A stretch of DNA of 64,000 nucleotides from Rhea pennata. Taxonomy: Eukaryota; Chordata; Aves; Rheiformes; Rheidae. A model generated the notes under the pieces. The model was not told the origin of the DNA, searched no databases, and worked only from the letters and a program-made list of their open reading frames with translations. The position numbers and the translations under genes were made by a program. Where the stretch lies: assembly GCF_028389875.1 (NCBI RefSeq), contig NC_084687.1, forward strand, positions 3,074,157 through 3,138,156, in the 5' to 3' direction. This document shows positions 50,055 to 62,700 of the stretch, piece after piece (position 1 is the stretch's first letter; every line of letters starts with the position of its first letter).

Positions 50055-51377
50055 GGTGATGAGGTCACCCTGGGAGCTGGCCACGAGATAGGAAGCTGAA
50101 CTTCTATTTATATGCGGGGATGCTCTGCCCCAGCTGAGGCCCAGCTGGATCCCTCTGTGAGCAAGAGGGTCTGGGGCGGCCTCAGGAAGGCGTGTGGGGC
50201 TGGAGGTTCCCCAGGGTCTACTGACACCCTGCGGTGGTGGGGTGGAAAAAGTGATGCTGGTTGCTTCAGAAAGGGCTGAAGTGCTGAATTTGGGCAGTTT
50301 TCCATGCTAGGTTGGCACCAGCTGAAGCTACTGGGGTTGAATACCCCGATGTTGGGGAAGGGAGGGGGGCAAGTGTGAGTCTGGGGGGGGGTCTGTGGTG
50401 GTCTCATCTTTGAAGCTCCCTGATTGGGTGGGAAAAGACTGAGGATGCCCTGTCATGCATGCAGGGAATGGGTTTTCTTTCTGTAAATCTGTTAATGAGA
50501 TTTAATGAATCCAACTAACCAAATAGGGTCAAGTCTTAACTTGGAAAACCATCGACTCCCAGACAGGGTTACGTTTGCCTTGCGGCAACAAGAGGCTCCT
50601 GGTGTAACTGTGGGCTGCATAAGGGATCTATTAACTCCATGCATGTGCAAGGGGAACGGGGGGACTGCTTGGGCTTGGGCTGAAGGACTCTGCTGCTTAC
50701 CATGAAGGTCAAGGCTCTTAGCATCGAGCAGAAGAACAGGGTCTTGTCCCTGGTTACCCAACAGCTTCTTGCAGATAGCAAGGGTGGTTAGCAAAAAGTG
50801 GCCGAGCTTGTGGCATGTTTTTGCTGCTTGCTCAAAGTGTTTCCGTGCCACCACCCCTGCCTTCTGAAGATTAAGAAATGGCCAGAAAAACATCCTCTTG
50901 CCTCACTTGCTTGCGTGCAAGTTTGCCCAGTGCCTGTGTCAAAGTGGGAAGCCAGTGGGGTTTTAGCTTGAGCCAGTGCACCGAGAGCGCTGCTGGCAGC
51001 ATTGAGGTGCCTGGAGCTCTTCTCTGGCAGCCCTTGAACCTGGTGGAGGAGGAATGGTGAACCTGAATGCCTGCTCCTTCCCCATCCTCCTGAGTTGCAC
51101 CCAGGCTGTATCTGATCTCAGTTGTGTTCAAGACTTTCCCTCTGCTCAAGACACCTCTGAAATCCTGAATGCTTCAGTCTCAGGCTGTGTTTCCCAGCTG
51201 GATGCAGGGAGGCTTCCACTCCGTGGTTGCTCTGCTGTGGGGCCAAGCCTTGCCCAGCTTGGCCACTGCGACTACTGCGTGTTTTGCTCTAGTAGCAAAT
51301 GTGTTGACCCTCCTGCTGCTCGTGGCTTGTATGACAGCCCTGTAACCAGTGCCACTCTCCTTCCTACAGCTACCACA

Positions 51378-52361
51378 ATGCCTCTGTCACAGAGCAGGGC
51401 TGGCCAGCGGATGCCCTGCAGCAGCAAAGTGTGCAGGAATCTCTTTGGCCCTGTGGACCATGACCAGCTCCAAAATGACTTCCAGGATCTGCTGAGGCGA
51501 CAGCTGGAAGAAGCCCAGCACCGCTGGAACTTTGACTTTGAGACAGATACACCCTTGGAAGGACGCTTCAAGTGGGAGAGGGTTGTCTTTGATGACCAGC
51601 AGCTGCACGGTCTGTCCAAGGCCAGCAGCAGTGAGAGCCAGAGCTGCTCCTCAGCCCACAAGGTACCATCCAAGGACCATCTTGTCCAGACCTGCTCTGA
51701 GACACTGCAGCAGGACTCTGAGGCTTGCACGGCTGGTGCCCCGCAGCGCTTGAAACGAAGGCAGACCACCATCAAAGGTGAGTGCTGGAGGCTTGGTGCC
51801 CACTTGTGCTGTTGGTTGCATCTTGCTGTGGTGAGATGGTGTCATGACCTCTGTGGCTGATGCCCTGACTCCCATGGAAGGGAGAGATGAAGGGGACTTG
51901 GGTGCTTGAGTGTAGAGATCCCTGGCTAGCTTCTGGGTGTGGAGTGTTGGGGGGGGGGAAATCCCTCTGTCTAGCTGCAAACTGGGCCCTCTGGGGTGAG
52001 GCAAGTGATTCTGGGAAGGCTTGGGGGTCTTGTAGCTCAAGATGACCTGATTCTTGTAGCCCATTGCCTTTACTTCTCCTGGTCTGAGTTCCTCCCTGAA
52101 GATCAGGGCCCAGGGTGGAAGTGCAAGTGAGACCAAATATTCCTGGGAGAAGGAACTAGCTCATCGATTGGGTGGGTACCTCCAAGATGAAGCCCACTTG
52201 GGCGAAGCCTTGTCTGGGGCTTGGGGTGCTGCCCTGGGTATGCCTCCTTCTTGCCATGCTGCTCCAGACTAGCTAGAGGCAATTTCCAACCTGCTCTTTT
52301 CTGCTCTCCAGATTTCTACAGCTCCAAGCGGAGAATCGTCCCTGACAAGCCCAAGCTGTGA
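51378..52361 (+). CDS. CDKN1A: CDKN1A (p21/Cip1) CDK inhibitor
   Basis: Nuclear cyclin-CDK and PCNA inhibitor that arrests the cell cycle downstream of p53. Coding exons are 51378-51777 and 52312-52361, joined in phase (AAA G|GTGAGT and CTCCAG|AT), for 149 aa; human is 164 aa. The cyclin-binding Cy motif is C-RNLFG (residues 19-24). The CDK-binding segment is RWNFDFETDTPLEGRFKWE (residues 49 on). A Ser-rich, poorly conserved middle follows. The C-terminus carries the basic KRRQTT site (AKT-type, human Thr145 equivalent) and the PCNA-binding PIP box QTTIKDFY (129-136), then SKRR. The start is the first ATG of exon 2, eight bases after the acceptor; the frame is open further upstream, but that sequence lies in the intron. 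Confidence 0.97.
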
Positions 52362-53970
52362 CCCTGTAGTGCTTGGCTGTTTGCAAGTGCCTCTCTGAGG
52401 GTGCTGTCATCGGGGATCCCTCACAGCTGCTCACGCTAAGATACCCTGAGGGTGTCTGTGGCTCTTTCCTCAGCCCTGTACTATGTAAGCTGTGTGTATG
52501 AAGCAATGTAGAGTCTGTAGTTCCCTATTTATGAGTAGCCCTGGGTCCTGAGGGACCTTCACTTGTGTGCAATGTATATGGAGTAGCCCATGTTGAGGCT
52601 TGTAGCCCCTTAGAGGGGATGGAGAAGGACTGAAATGGCATTTGCTTGCCTGCGGAGGTGAAGAGCCTCTGTCCTCTGCCCTGTGCTGGTGGGGCCAAGC
52701 ACTGCTTGTACCCTCCTACTGTCCAGCTGTGGTCCTCTCTGCTGAAAGGCTGGCCATGGAGAATGCACTTGTCTCAGCAGCCCAGTAGGGCAGCAGCTCT
52801 AGAAAGCCCTAGGAGGAGGTCTCTGATCATAGGGTTGGCTTGTGTGTATGGCTTTTGGTGGCCCTGGGGCAGCTGGACTCTGAGCACACCCTGGCTGCTG
52901 GCACAGGGCATCAGATGGGGCAGCCCTGGGGGCAGTGAGTTCTTGTCTGTGCTTGGAAGTGGAGTGATGCAAGGAGGGCATGCCCAGTGCTTCTGAGGAA
53001 GGGAAATGCCTGGACCCTGGACAGCCCTTCCTCCAGGTGACTCACTGATACTATCATGTGTTAGGTGGGCTGGAGAGTGGTGACAAACTTGCTGCAGGTC
53101 CTGGTGACTCACCAAGGTCTCCTAGCTCTCGCCCCCTCCCCCAGCAGGGAGAAGGGCTGCTTTTAGCTGTGGCCAGACCTGGCCTTCCTGAGATGAAGAC
53201 ATGTCCCCCTTGCACTGTCCCTTGCCTGCAGGGCCCCCAGTGCTGTCTGTGAGTACAGCTCTGGTGCTGGGCTCCATGCAGTGTTTTGGTCAAGCCTGAG
53301 GCCACCACTGCCTGGGAAGCTTTGGGATCCCCCTGAACTTCCCGCTGACCTCGACTAAACCCCTTTCTCACCCTGTTGTTGGCTTGTTGAATGGTGCTAT
53401 TTGCCTTCCTGTTCCTGCCTTGTTAAATACTGACACTAGGCTGGCTGCCTGCTCCGGCCCTGTTGGACTGGTCTAGGAAAGGGGAGCCCTGCTCTCCGGC
53501 AGGGATGACACCGAAAGAGGAAACTAGCTTTGTCCAGGACACTTTTCCCCCTCTGGAGCTGAGGAGGGAGAGGAGGATCTTCACCTGGCCCTGCCTCGGC
53601 TGGGAAACGAGCAGCTTCTGCTGGCTCTTGGCCTGAGGCTGCTGGCTCGCAGCTGGCTCTCCCTGTGTCGGTGGTGGGTAGCTGCTTGTGAGTGACTCGA
53701 CGTTATCCGATCTCAGCACTTTGGGTTTGTCTCCTGCTCCGCTGGATTTGGACCCTGGATACTGGTGCAAGATGGTCCCAGGCAGAAAAGGGACGGGGTC
53801 AACCTCCTGCCTTGCACCGAGATGCACTTTGCTGTCAGTGAAGCTGGCGAGCTCCCAGCACTAAAAGTTTATTTATAAAGATGCTGTTAAGTCTAATGAG
53901 GGGTGGGGAGGGGGGAAATATCTGTTTGTCTATAAATGTAGCTCTGAATAAACACTTGTCTTGTGTCTGG
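52362..53970 (+). other. CDKN1A: CDKN1A 3'UTR
   Basis: About 1.6 kb after the TGA, ending near AATAAA at 53947-53952. It contains AU-rich patches (CCTATTTATGAG near 52525, GTTTATTTATAAAG near 53868), the kind of element known to tie p21 mRNA stability to HuR-type proteins. Isolated p53-type half-sites occur at 52976-52985 and 53197-53206. Confidence 0.75.
53947..53952 (+). terminator. CDKN1A: poly(A) signal of CDKN1A
   Basis: AATAAA followed by TTGTCTTGTGTCTGG, a GT-rich downstream element. Confidence 0.75.
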
Positions 53971-53974
53971 GAAT

Positions 53975-56780
53975 CTGTGTCACTGGGTTACTGCCATTAA
54001 CCCAATGTGCTGCGTGTTGCAATACTCGCTGGGAGGAGGCGGAGGGCCCAGCTCTGGATCCCTGCTGGGCTCCCGAGACTGGAGGTCCCTTTAGGGGTGC
54101 GGTGCTGGCTGCTCTGGTGGGTGAAATCCTGGGCCGGGATCGCTGCCTGGTGGGGGCAGGTGCAGCAGCTAGAGCACAAGGCGGACTAACCCCCTTTAGG
54201 CAGCGGGGGGAAGGGGCTGTAACAGCCCCGGGTCAGTGCTTTGCAGCAGGCCTGGGAGCTGATGGGGGCAGAACCCCACCACAACTTATATTTAAACCCT
54301 CTGCTGCCTTGGGCCTGATTGCCCCCAGAGCCTGCACGCGGGCAGATGTCACCTTTCTTGGATGGGTGCTGCGGTGGCCGAGCAGCCCCATTGGTGTGGC
54401 CGTCGTGGCCTGTGCAGATCCCATGGCCACCAGTGCGGGGTCTTGCGGGGGGAGCTCTGCTGCTGCGACCACCCGACATAGCGGTGGTTCCTCCTGCGCC
54501 TGTGCTGATGGAGTGCTTGCAGAGCGCTATCATGCGGTGTTTTAGCTGCTGCTGAGTCAAGCCCTACAGATTTAGCCTGCTTAATCTTTCCTCTTATGTC
54601 AGTCCTTCCACCCGCCTTGGCTGCTGCCAGCTGCTCCCCTCTGCTGTCCCCCTGGGTTTGCCAGGAGCAGGGACAGAGGAAGTTAAAGATAAAGGAGGAG
54701 ACGGATACCCCTGCTTGTGCAGCTCTGGTCCTCCATTGGGAAAGGGAATTTGGTGGCTGGATTTGCTTTCCAGGCTCCCAAGAGAGACTCCAGCCCCGAG
54801 GGATGGGTGTGGAGCTGTTCAGGGCTCTTGATGTCAGGCGGGTCCTGCTCTAGCAGGGTTTCAGTCCAGCCTAAGAGGCACCAGCTCTGCTCGGGGAGGA
54901 GCTGTGGCCCCGAAAGAGCTGAGCCCTGAACCTGGCCTGCTGATGTCTGCCTGGAGCGGTTGCACCTGAGCTGGCTGCTGCTTCGTTAAGGTTCAAGTGC
55001 CAACGAGCGGGGCTGGGCCAGCTGGCTGCGCGGGTGCGCCAGGGCAGGGCACCGGCGCAGCCGGTTCCCGGCGAGTGATTCAGCCCCTTCGGACAGGGAG
55101 TAAAAGCGAGGACAGCCTCACCCCGCGCCTCCTGCCTTTTCGGACGGATCCGAGCCAGCTCCGGCCCCGAGGTGCTCCCTCAGCGCGGCGCAGGGCTCAG
55201 CCCGGCATCGCCATCCCCGCAGGAGCAGAGCCGATAAAACACCGGCCGGGGCTGAGCGTGGCCCGGTGCCACCAGGATATTCCCCAGCCAGCAAGGGATG
55301 GCAGCACCCAGCGCCTGGAAAGCAAAATCCAAGCGGTTGTAGAGCCTTGGCTCAGGTCTAAGGTGTCCCCGGCGGTGCCAGCGGCCGTTAACGCTAGTTA
55401 TAACCCCGAGATAACATTTGGCGCTGCCCTCGTTATCCTTTAAACGCTTGCTTGGGATCTCTTCTCTGGGAAAAATGGAGCAAAACCGAACCCGTTTCCC
55501 CATCGCGTCGCAAAGAGGAACGCTGGAGATCAGGAGGCAGCCCAGCCGGCCGCGTTTGCGCCGGGTTTGAACGGGTCCAGTAACTCGGGCCAGGTGCGTT
55601 GGACACCCCCAGTGCAAAGGATGCAGAGGGGGATTTCTCCCAGCCCTGCACCTAAGGGGGATTTGGCAGCTTTGCTCCGTCGCCGCCGGGGTGCCCTAAC
55701 CTCGCGTTAGCTCCCCGGAGCAGCCGCGGTGCGCGCCCAGGTCGCGGAGCGGCAAACAGGAAACGCGCCGGCGCGGGCGGTTGAGCGTAACCCGAAAACG
55801 GAAAGCTGCCTTGAGCAAGAGAGAGGCGACGTCGGCTCGGGACGGGTCGGCGCGCGGTAGCATCGTCCTCCGCGCGCGGCCGACCTGCCGGCGAGCCGCG
55901 CCGCGCACCCGGCCCCGAAGCCGAGCTCCCCCCCGGGCGCTCGGGGAAGGTAAGCGCCGGCTTTGGGGCTCTGCAACGCTCGAGGCCGGTTTAGCGCCGC
56001 GTCGCAGCTCAGGACGGCTGATTTTTATGTATTCCGGGAATAGGTCAGATAGCACCTAAAAAAAAAAGAGAGAGAGAGAGAGAGAAATAAGGGAGGGGAA
56101 AGGTGTTTTGCTCCGCAGTGGCGGGGTGCCTGCGGCCGGGTGCCGGGGTCGCCGGTTCTAATCCCGTCTCCCCGCTCACCGGCCGGCTCCCGGCGGTGCC
56201 CAGCCTCCTCCTTCCCCTGAGCTCCCTCGGGGTGTTTTTTTACGCTTACCCTCGGCGCGCAGCAGGCTGCTCTCCCTCTCCGGGCTGGGGGGTGGAGGGC
56301 GCTGGCGGGGCAAACCGGGGCTTTCCGCACACTTTCCACCTCCCCAAATTTCCTGCTTGCGCTTTCTGGGAGGAAAACCGAGGCACCCGATTTTCATCGC
56401 CAGCTTCGGGGGCTGCTGCGCAGCCTGGCCCCGGGGCTCGGGCGACACGTGCTGCTCACGGGTGTCGCGTTTTGAGTCCGAGGGGAAAGGGGGGGGTTGT
56501 TGGTTTGGTTTTGGGTTTTTTTTTTTTTTTTTTTTTTTGGCCTATTCACGCATTTCCTGCGCTCCCCGGGACTTCGGCAGAACGGCTGTCGCAGGAGGAA
56601 AGGTTGAACGCGTTAAAGCCGGCGCCGCCCCCTCGCCCCGGGAGGCTCCGGGCAGCCTCCAGCCCCGGCTCGGTGCCCCCCGAGCGGGCGAAGCAGCGGG
56701 AAGACGCTGCGAAGCCTCCGCCGGCGCCCGGTCCCGAGCGCCGGGAGGCGCCGGCTGGCAGCCCCGAGGGCGCCGCGAGC
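53975..56780. other. intergenic CDKN1A-RAB44 and RAB44 upstream region
   Basis: No coding gene is recognised. From about 55000 the sequence becomes CpG-rich and probably holds the RAB44 promoter and 5'UTR; no TATA box was identified. An A/GA microsatellite lies at 56058-56085 and a T23 run at 56516-56538. Confidence 0.5.
56058..56085. repeat. A-run plus (GA)n microsatellite
   Basis: About ten A followed by roughly nine GA dinucleotides, about 700 bases before the RAB44 start codon. Confidence 0.9.
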
Positions 56781-56781
56781 C

Positions 56782-59700
56782 ATGGCCGAGCGCCGGGCGG
56801 GCGCCAAGGGCCGGCGGCTGGGCTCCAGCCGGCGCAAGCAGCTGCGCGCGGCGCTCGGCGGCGATGCCGCGGCGGCGCCGGGCCCCGAGGAGGAGCCGCC
56901 GCGGGCGGCCGAGGCGGCGCAGAAGAAGCCGCAGGATTTCCTCCGGGCGCGCGACCCCGAGCGGAAAGGTTTCGTCGGCCGCGCCGGCGCGCAGGTAGGC
57001 AGCGGGGATGCCGGCGGCGGCGCGGGGCTGCCCGCCGCCGCCGTCCCCTGACGCTCCTCGCCCGCAGGAGCCGCGGACGGAGGAGCAGCCGCCGTGCAGC
57101 GGCGAGGAGCCGGAGCTCGCCTTCGCCGGGCTGGCCGCCGGGCTCCGTAAGCGCCGCCGCGCGGCCCCCGACGCCCCGTCCGGCGCGCCGGCAGCGGGCT
57201 CCGGGCGCTGACGGGTTGGGGCCGTCCCGCGGCAGGGCCGTTCCCGAGGGCGCAGCGGGCCGGCGGCGGCACCGCGCTGGAGGAGGCGGACAGCGAGGAG
57301 CAGAAACGCTTCGCCGCCTTCGTGGACCAGCTGGGCACGGACGACGTCTCCGAAGAGTAAAGAGCCCGCGGAGCGCCCGGGGGCATCCGGCGGGACGGGG
57401 TGACGGCTGGTGGGGGGCAGGATCCTCCCCGAGTCGGGTCCCTGTTTGGGCAGCGAGCCCGGAAACGGCTTGGAGGCGCTTTTGGCCCGAGCACGGGAGC
57501 GAGGGGCTGGGCTCCTCCAGCGCCCTGTCCCCACCGGCGCGGGCGAAACCAGCCGGGCGCCCGCACCCGGGCCGGCTCCGTGGCGGGCGCCCACCACGAA
57601 ACGCTTCTCCCTTTGCAGCCGGGAGATCTGGCAGCTCTGGGTGAAGCTGCGGCAGGACGAGCCCCAGCTGCTGGGCAACCTGGAGGACTTTTTGGCCAAG
57701 ATGAGGTGCCGCATCCAAGAAGCCAAGAGCGAGAAGGAGGCCTTGGAGGCCGTCCTGAACAAGTGAGCCAGGGCCGCGGAGAGGCCCGGGCCGGGGCAGG
57801 GTGGCACGAGGCCCTCCGCTGCCCCGAGCCGCGGGGCGAGAAACCCGGCTGCTTTTCGCGCCTCCGTCCGTGGGGCTGGAGGTTTCGCGCGGCGCCGATG
57901 CATGCGGTTGGGCTCTCCCTGCGGTCGTGCGCGGGCCGGGTCCCCGCCGGGCGGACGCACCGCGGCTGAGCGAACGCCCTCGGGCTGCAGCGGCAGCTCC
58001 CGCGGGCGCCGGTGGGCCCGTTCCCGTTCCCACCGCCGCGGTGGGGGCTGACGGCCGTCGCCCCGCTGTGTCCCCCCCCCCTTGGCAGGCACGTGGCTGA
58101 GCACAACAGGGAGGTGCAGCAGCTCTGCGAAGCGCTGGAGCAGCAGATACGCCAGGAGACGCAGCGGCTGGAGCAGGAGGTGGGTCGCCGGCCCGCCCGG
58201 CTGCTCCTCATCCCCCCCGGGTAAAACGCGGTGCCCGTGGGGCCGCCCAACCGTAGTGTCCCCAAGGCCCCCCTGCTCCCTCCCTGCCCCAGGGACCCAT
58301 AGTTAGGTCCATCAGCGCCGCAGGCGCTCGGTTCCCAGTGTCACCCAAATGCTGAACTGGGAGGGGAGGGTGCTCCGAGAGGCCACCAGATGCATTCCCA
58401 CCTCTAAGAGGACCAGAGCTGCGCAGGTCATCCTGCTGCATCTCCGTCTCGCCTGCTCCGAACTTGCACCACTCCGGGAAATATCCCCCCCCTCCCACCC
58501 CCAGCTCCCGGGGAAGGCGGGCGGCGTTAACGCCTTGGCTGCGACCGCAGAGCGAGGCCCGGAGCCAGCAGCACAGCGCGGAGCTGGGGCGAGCGCTGGA
58601 CGCCCGGGAGAGCGAAGTGCAGCGGCTGATCTTGGCGCAGGCGGAGGTGAGCCGGGCCGGCGGCCGCCCCGTGAGCCTTGGCACGTCCCGAGCGCGGCGG
58701 CCGCGGGCGGCACGGGGTGCTCGTCCCGCCGGCGCCCGGCAGCGTCCCGTGCGGAGGCTGCAGAAGCCTTCGGGGCAAAGTGCTGGCAAAACCTGCCTTT
58801 CCGCTGTGCTGGCAAAGCCTCGCAGGAGGGAAAAGGGCTTGAAACGGGGGTGTTTTATGTTAGCACGAGTCCCCAGCAGGACTCAGTCCCTATAGCTGCA
58901 AAAAGGCCTGTTTTCTCCAGCGGGGAGGTACGTGCATGTGTGTCCCCCCCCAACACACTGTGGGCAATGCAGCCCTAGAGCTGGAGGGGTTGAAGCGCTG
59001 GGTTTCGGCGTCTCCGTGAGCCGGCCGGCACCTCGCGGGGGCCCGTGCAATCCTCCCCTCCCCTGCCACAGCTGGAGACGCGGTGCCGCAGCCTGCGCGG
59101 CACCCGGGAGGCCGCCAGCACCGAGAACCGGCAGCTGGAGCGCAGCAACCGGGCGCTGGAGGAGCAGCTGCAGCGCATCCACCTGCAGCTCCGCGAGACC
59201 CAGGGCCGCCTGCGGGCCGCCAGGGCCGCCGCGGCGCCCGGGGCCAGGTGAGCGGCTGAGGGTCGCCGGCGCCGTCTCTTTCCTCCTGGCGGCAAGAAAT
59301 GAGTTTGTCGGGTCTCAGCCCTGCCTTCGCTGCGGGAAGCGCAACGATCTCGAGGCTTCTGAGCCGCGGCGGGGGGTGACCCCAGCGCGGGGAGGGGGTT
59401 GCCGGTGCCCCCGTTGATCTTTTCACCCCCGCGCCGTGTTTTTTGCAGGGACGGACCTGTGGCGGAGCTGCCCGGCGGGACGCAGGTACTCCGGCGGGGC
59501 AGCGAGGGGGACGGGCACGCGTCGGCTTGGGCAGCCCGAGGGAGCAGGGTGCCCGCCACCAAGGCTCGGAAAGGGAGTGGGGAGCAGCGTATTGGGGCTG
59601 GCACCCCCAAAAGCTTTGTGCCGGTATTTCTAGAGAGCTGCCTCGGCACCCGGAGGGAAGCTCAGCGGCGGCGCCAGCTGACGCACGCTTTCGCCCGTCC

Positions 59701-62700
59701 CTTTTTTCCCGTGCAGCAGATGAGTCCGGAGAAGAACGAGAAGCATAGCTCCAAGATGCAGATCGGGCTCGGATCCCAGAGCAGCAACTGGAGACCAAAG
59801 AGCGGCCACCAAGCGTAAGGCGGCCTCCGGGCACCGGCTGCGCTCAGACGGACGGCGCCGAGACGCCGCTTTCGCCTTCTGGCCTTGCCGCAGCCGCCTT
59901 GGGGCTCTGGCGCGGTGCAAAGCCCAGGGATGCTGCAGGTCCCCGGATGGGTTTTATCCAGCTCCAAGCAGCCCCGGGAGATCATCTTTCTCCAACAGGC
60001 TTGATATTCGGGGCAGCGTCTTTTCCCAGGGCACACCTGCGGAGGGTGATAGCTACCGCTGCCGCGGGGCAATAGCTGCTGCTCCAGCTCGTGAGCTAGA
60101 GGCCCAGGCGCTGGTGCTGAGCACCCGAGTCTCCCCCCACCCCGAGGCAAAACGTTGCATTTGCTCCTTGTACTGCTGCCTCCTCCCGTGGCTCGAGACC
60201 CCTGGGAGCGGGCACTTGTCTCCCGTCGGAGTGAGCTTCGTCTTTCCATCTCACCTAACGCAAACAGCCGAGCCGGGGAGGAGCCGCGCTCGCTTCTCGC
60301 GCCGGCTCTGCCACCCGCTTACGTGACAGCTCGAGCGCAGCTTGCCGAGTTTACCCAGGGCACTGAGCGTGCTCCCGTTTGCTCCGTGCCCGGTCGCTGC
60401 CTATATGACCTTCTAGCGCGTACAGAGGATAAATACAAGTGGGCTTGGAAAGGGACCAGATGGGTTTGTGGAGGACAAATCCGGGGGGGGGGGGATCACA
60501 GCTCAGGATGCCCCGGCACGGGTTGTTGGGGGGGGGGGGGAGGCTGCAGGGCTGCTGTGCTTACTTACACCCTGTGATCTGCTATTTCCAGAGTCTGGGA
60601 AAAGGTGCCAGCAGAAATAACCATTTCGGGACCCCTGCCCAGAGCGCTCTCTGTAGAAGAGGATCCCCTCCCAGAATTTCTGAAAGAGGAACCGTTTTCT
60701 GACCAAAGCTCTTTGCTAAGAGAAATGAGTGATGCAATAGTGGCTCTGAGCGAAGAGCTGAAGCCGCAAGGCCCAGGTGACCCCGTCCCAGCGGAAGACG
60801 TTCCCCTTCGCCCCCGGGACGATGCTGCCACACACGGCACAGCCCCCGGAGCCCTGCGGGAGACCCTCACCGGCCTCCACGGTCAAGAGCCGTTGCAAGG
60901 AGACCTTCTGCAAGAGGGACCAGCCCAAGCTGTACAAGGTGCTCGAGACGTGACACCGGCTGGTGCGTCTGAGAGCGCCAGGCACCGCACGGCTCAGGAG
61001 CGGGGTGGAGAGCAGGGCGAGAGCCCCGGGAGAGCAGGGCAGGGCCTGGAGGACGCTTGGATGATGTTTCTCATGCAGGAACAGGGCATTGCTACAGAGA
61101 AGCAGAGGTTGGAGAGGGCTGAGGATTTGCAAGGAGCATGGGGAGAAAGCACGGAGGCACGAGCACAGGCATTGACAGAGGTAGAGGAAGCAGGAATAAT
61201 GCGGGAAAAGACAGGTTGGGAAGTCACGCAGCCCCCAGGAGATGCTGAGAAAGCAGCATTAACCCAGGGAGAAAATCTGGATGCAGATCTGAGGCTAGCT
61301 GAGCCTGAGGAGCTAGAGCTAGCCCTGGGAGGGTGTTTCACCGCAGAGGTGCTCCACCAGGCTGTGGCCCCAGCGCGAGACGTGGCGCAGGGAGAGCACG
61401 TGCAGCCTCCGCGCGAAGGTGCAGAGCTAGGGGAGGAGGCTGACTCGTGCATGCGGCGCTCCGACAAACTCAAACTAAAGCTGGGAGAGCACCTCGATCC
61501 AGAGGTGCAGTCCCCGGGAGAGGCCAGGAGACCAGGAGAAGTGCCGGGGGAAAGCGCAGCTGCAGGTTTGCAGCTGCTGGCAGCAGGACGAGATGTGGAA
61601 GCAGAGCAGGCAGGGAGCAGAGATACACGTGGGCTGGATGCGGTCCAGATCCTGCAACGAGCTCCCGCCGAGGCCCAGAGCATTGGCCCGGCTGCGTGGC
61701 CCTCCGAAGCTTGGACACCGGGAGCAATGCAGGGACACGTCTTGGACGCAGGCAGACCTCTCGCCCAAGCTCAGATGCAAGAGGCAGAGCAAGGGCAGAG
61801 CAGCGTTGCAGCGCTGCAGCCCTTGGCCAAGGCTGAGGAAGGAGAGGCAGCCCCGAGCGTGGAGGCAGAGCTGCAGCCTCGGGGGGAGTCTGCAGCAGGC
61901 GACGCAGTGCCAGAAGGGAGAGACAATGTTGGGCTGCAGCCTGAGGATGAAGCTAAGTGGCTAGACATGGTGCAGGAAGGGAGCGTGGGTCCAGCTCTGC
62001 AACTGCCTGAGGCTGAGCTGCTCGATGTGATGCAGGAGGAGGGAGCTGGGGCAGATGCAGATGTGCAGCCAGTGGAGGAGGCCAAAAGCGCAGGGGAACT
62101 GGATGGCTGGAGTAGTGATGCAAGCATGCAGTCGCTTGCAGAGGCTGAGGAGCTCGAATTCACCCCGGGTGGAAGCGCAGAGGCAGAGCTGCAGCCCTCG
62201 AGCGAGGCCGGCTCTATGGATATGGAACAGGGAAAGAGCGTGGCTCCACATGTGCAACCTCCAGATGAGGCTGATACAACCAAACAAGAGCTGCAGGAGG
62301 GAAGTGCTGCTGCTGTGAACTCTGAGAGCCCTTCCCCAGCAGAAACCCTCGCAGGGAGCTTAGGTCCAGATGTGCTGCTCCCCGTTACAGCTCAGGGCCT
62401 GGAAATCATGGAGGCAGAGGATGTTGAGGCAGAAACACAGCTGCGGGAGGTCCCCAGCCCAGAAAGCCCACAGAGAGCAAGTCATACAGCTGAGCAGCTT
62501 GAATTCACCCCAGGCAAGAGCACAGAGGCAGAGCTGCAGCCCCTGAGTGAGGCTGGCTCTCCAGATCCACTTGCAGTGGGACTTGGGCCAGGAGAGGACT
62601 ATGCTGCAGGTCCACAGCCGCACAAGGAGGCTGAAAGCCTGGGAGCACGTGAGGCTCTGAGCCCTGACATGGACGTGCTGCCACTTGCAGAGGTTGAGGA

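Noticed and set aside
51054-51860. 268-aa open frame including CDKN1A exon 2
   Set aside because: The upstream part crosses the intron and acceptor, and its end reads through the donor at 51778. The true start is the ATG at 51378.
52976-53206. Single p53-type half-sites GGGCATGCCC and AGACATGTCC in the CDKN1A 3'UTR
   Set aside because: Each is a perfect decamer but they are over 200 bases apart with no partner within 13 bases, so not a full response element.
56103-58265. Open frames of 495-550 aa opposite RAB44 and a 513-aa plus frame
   Set aside because: Shadows of GC-rich RAB44 exons and introns. The real RAB44 exons, confirmed by splice sites and family motifs, lie in other frames.
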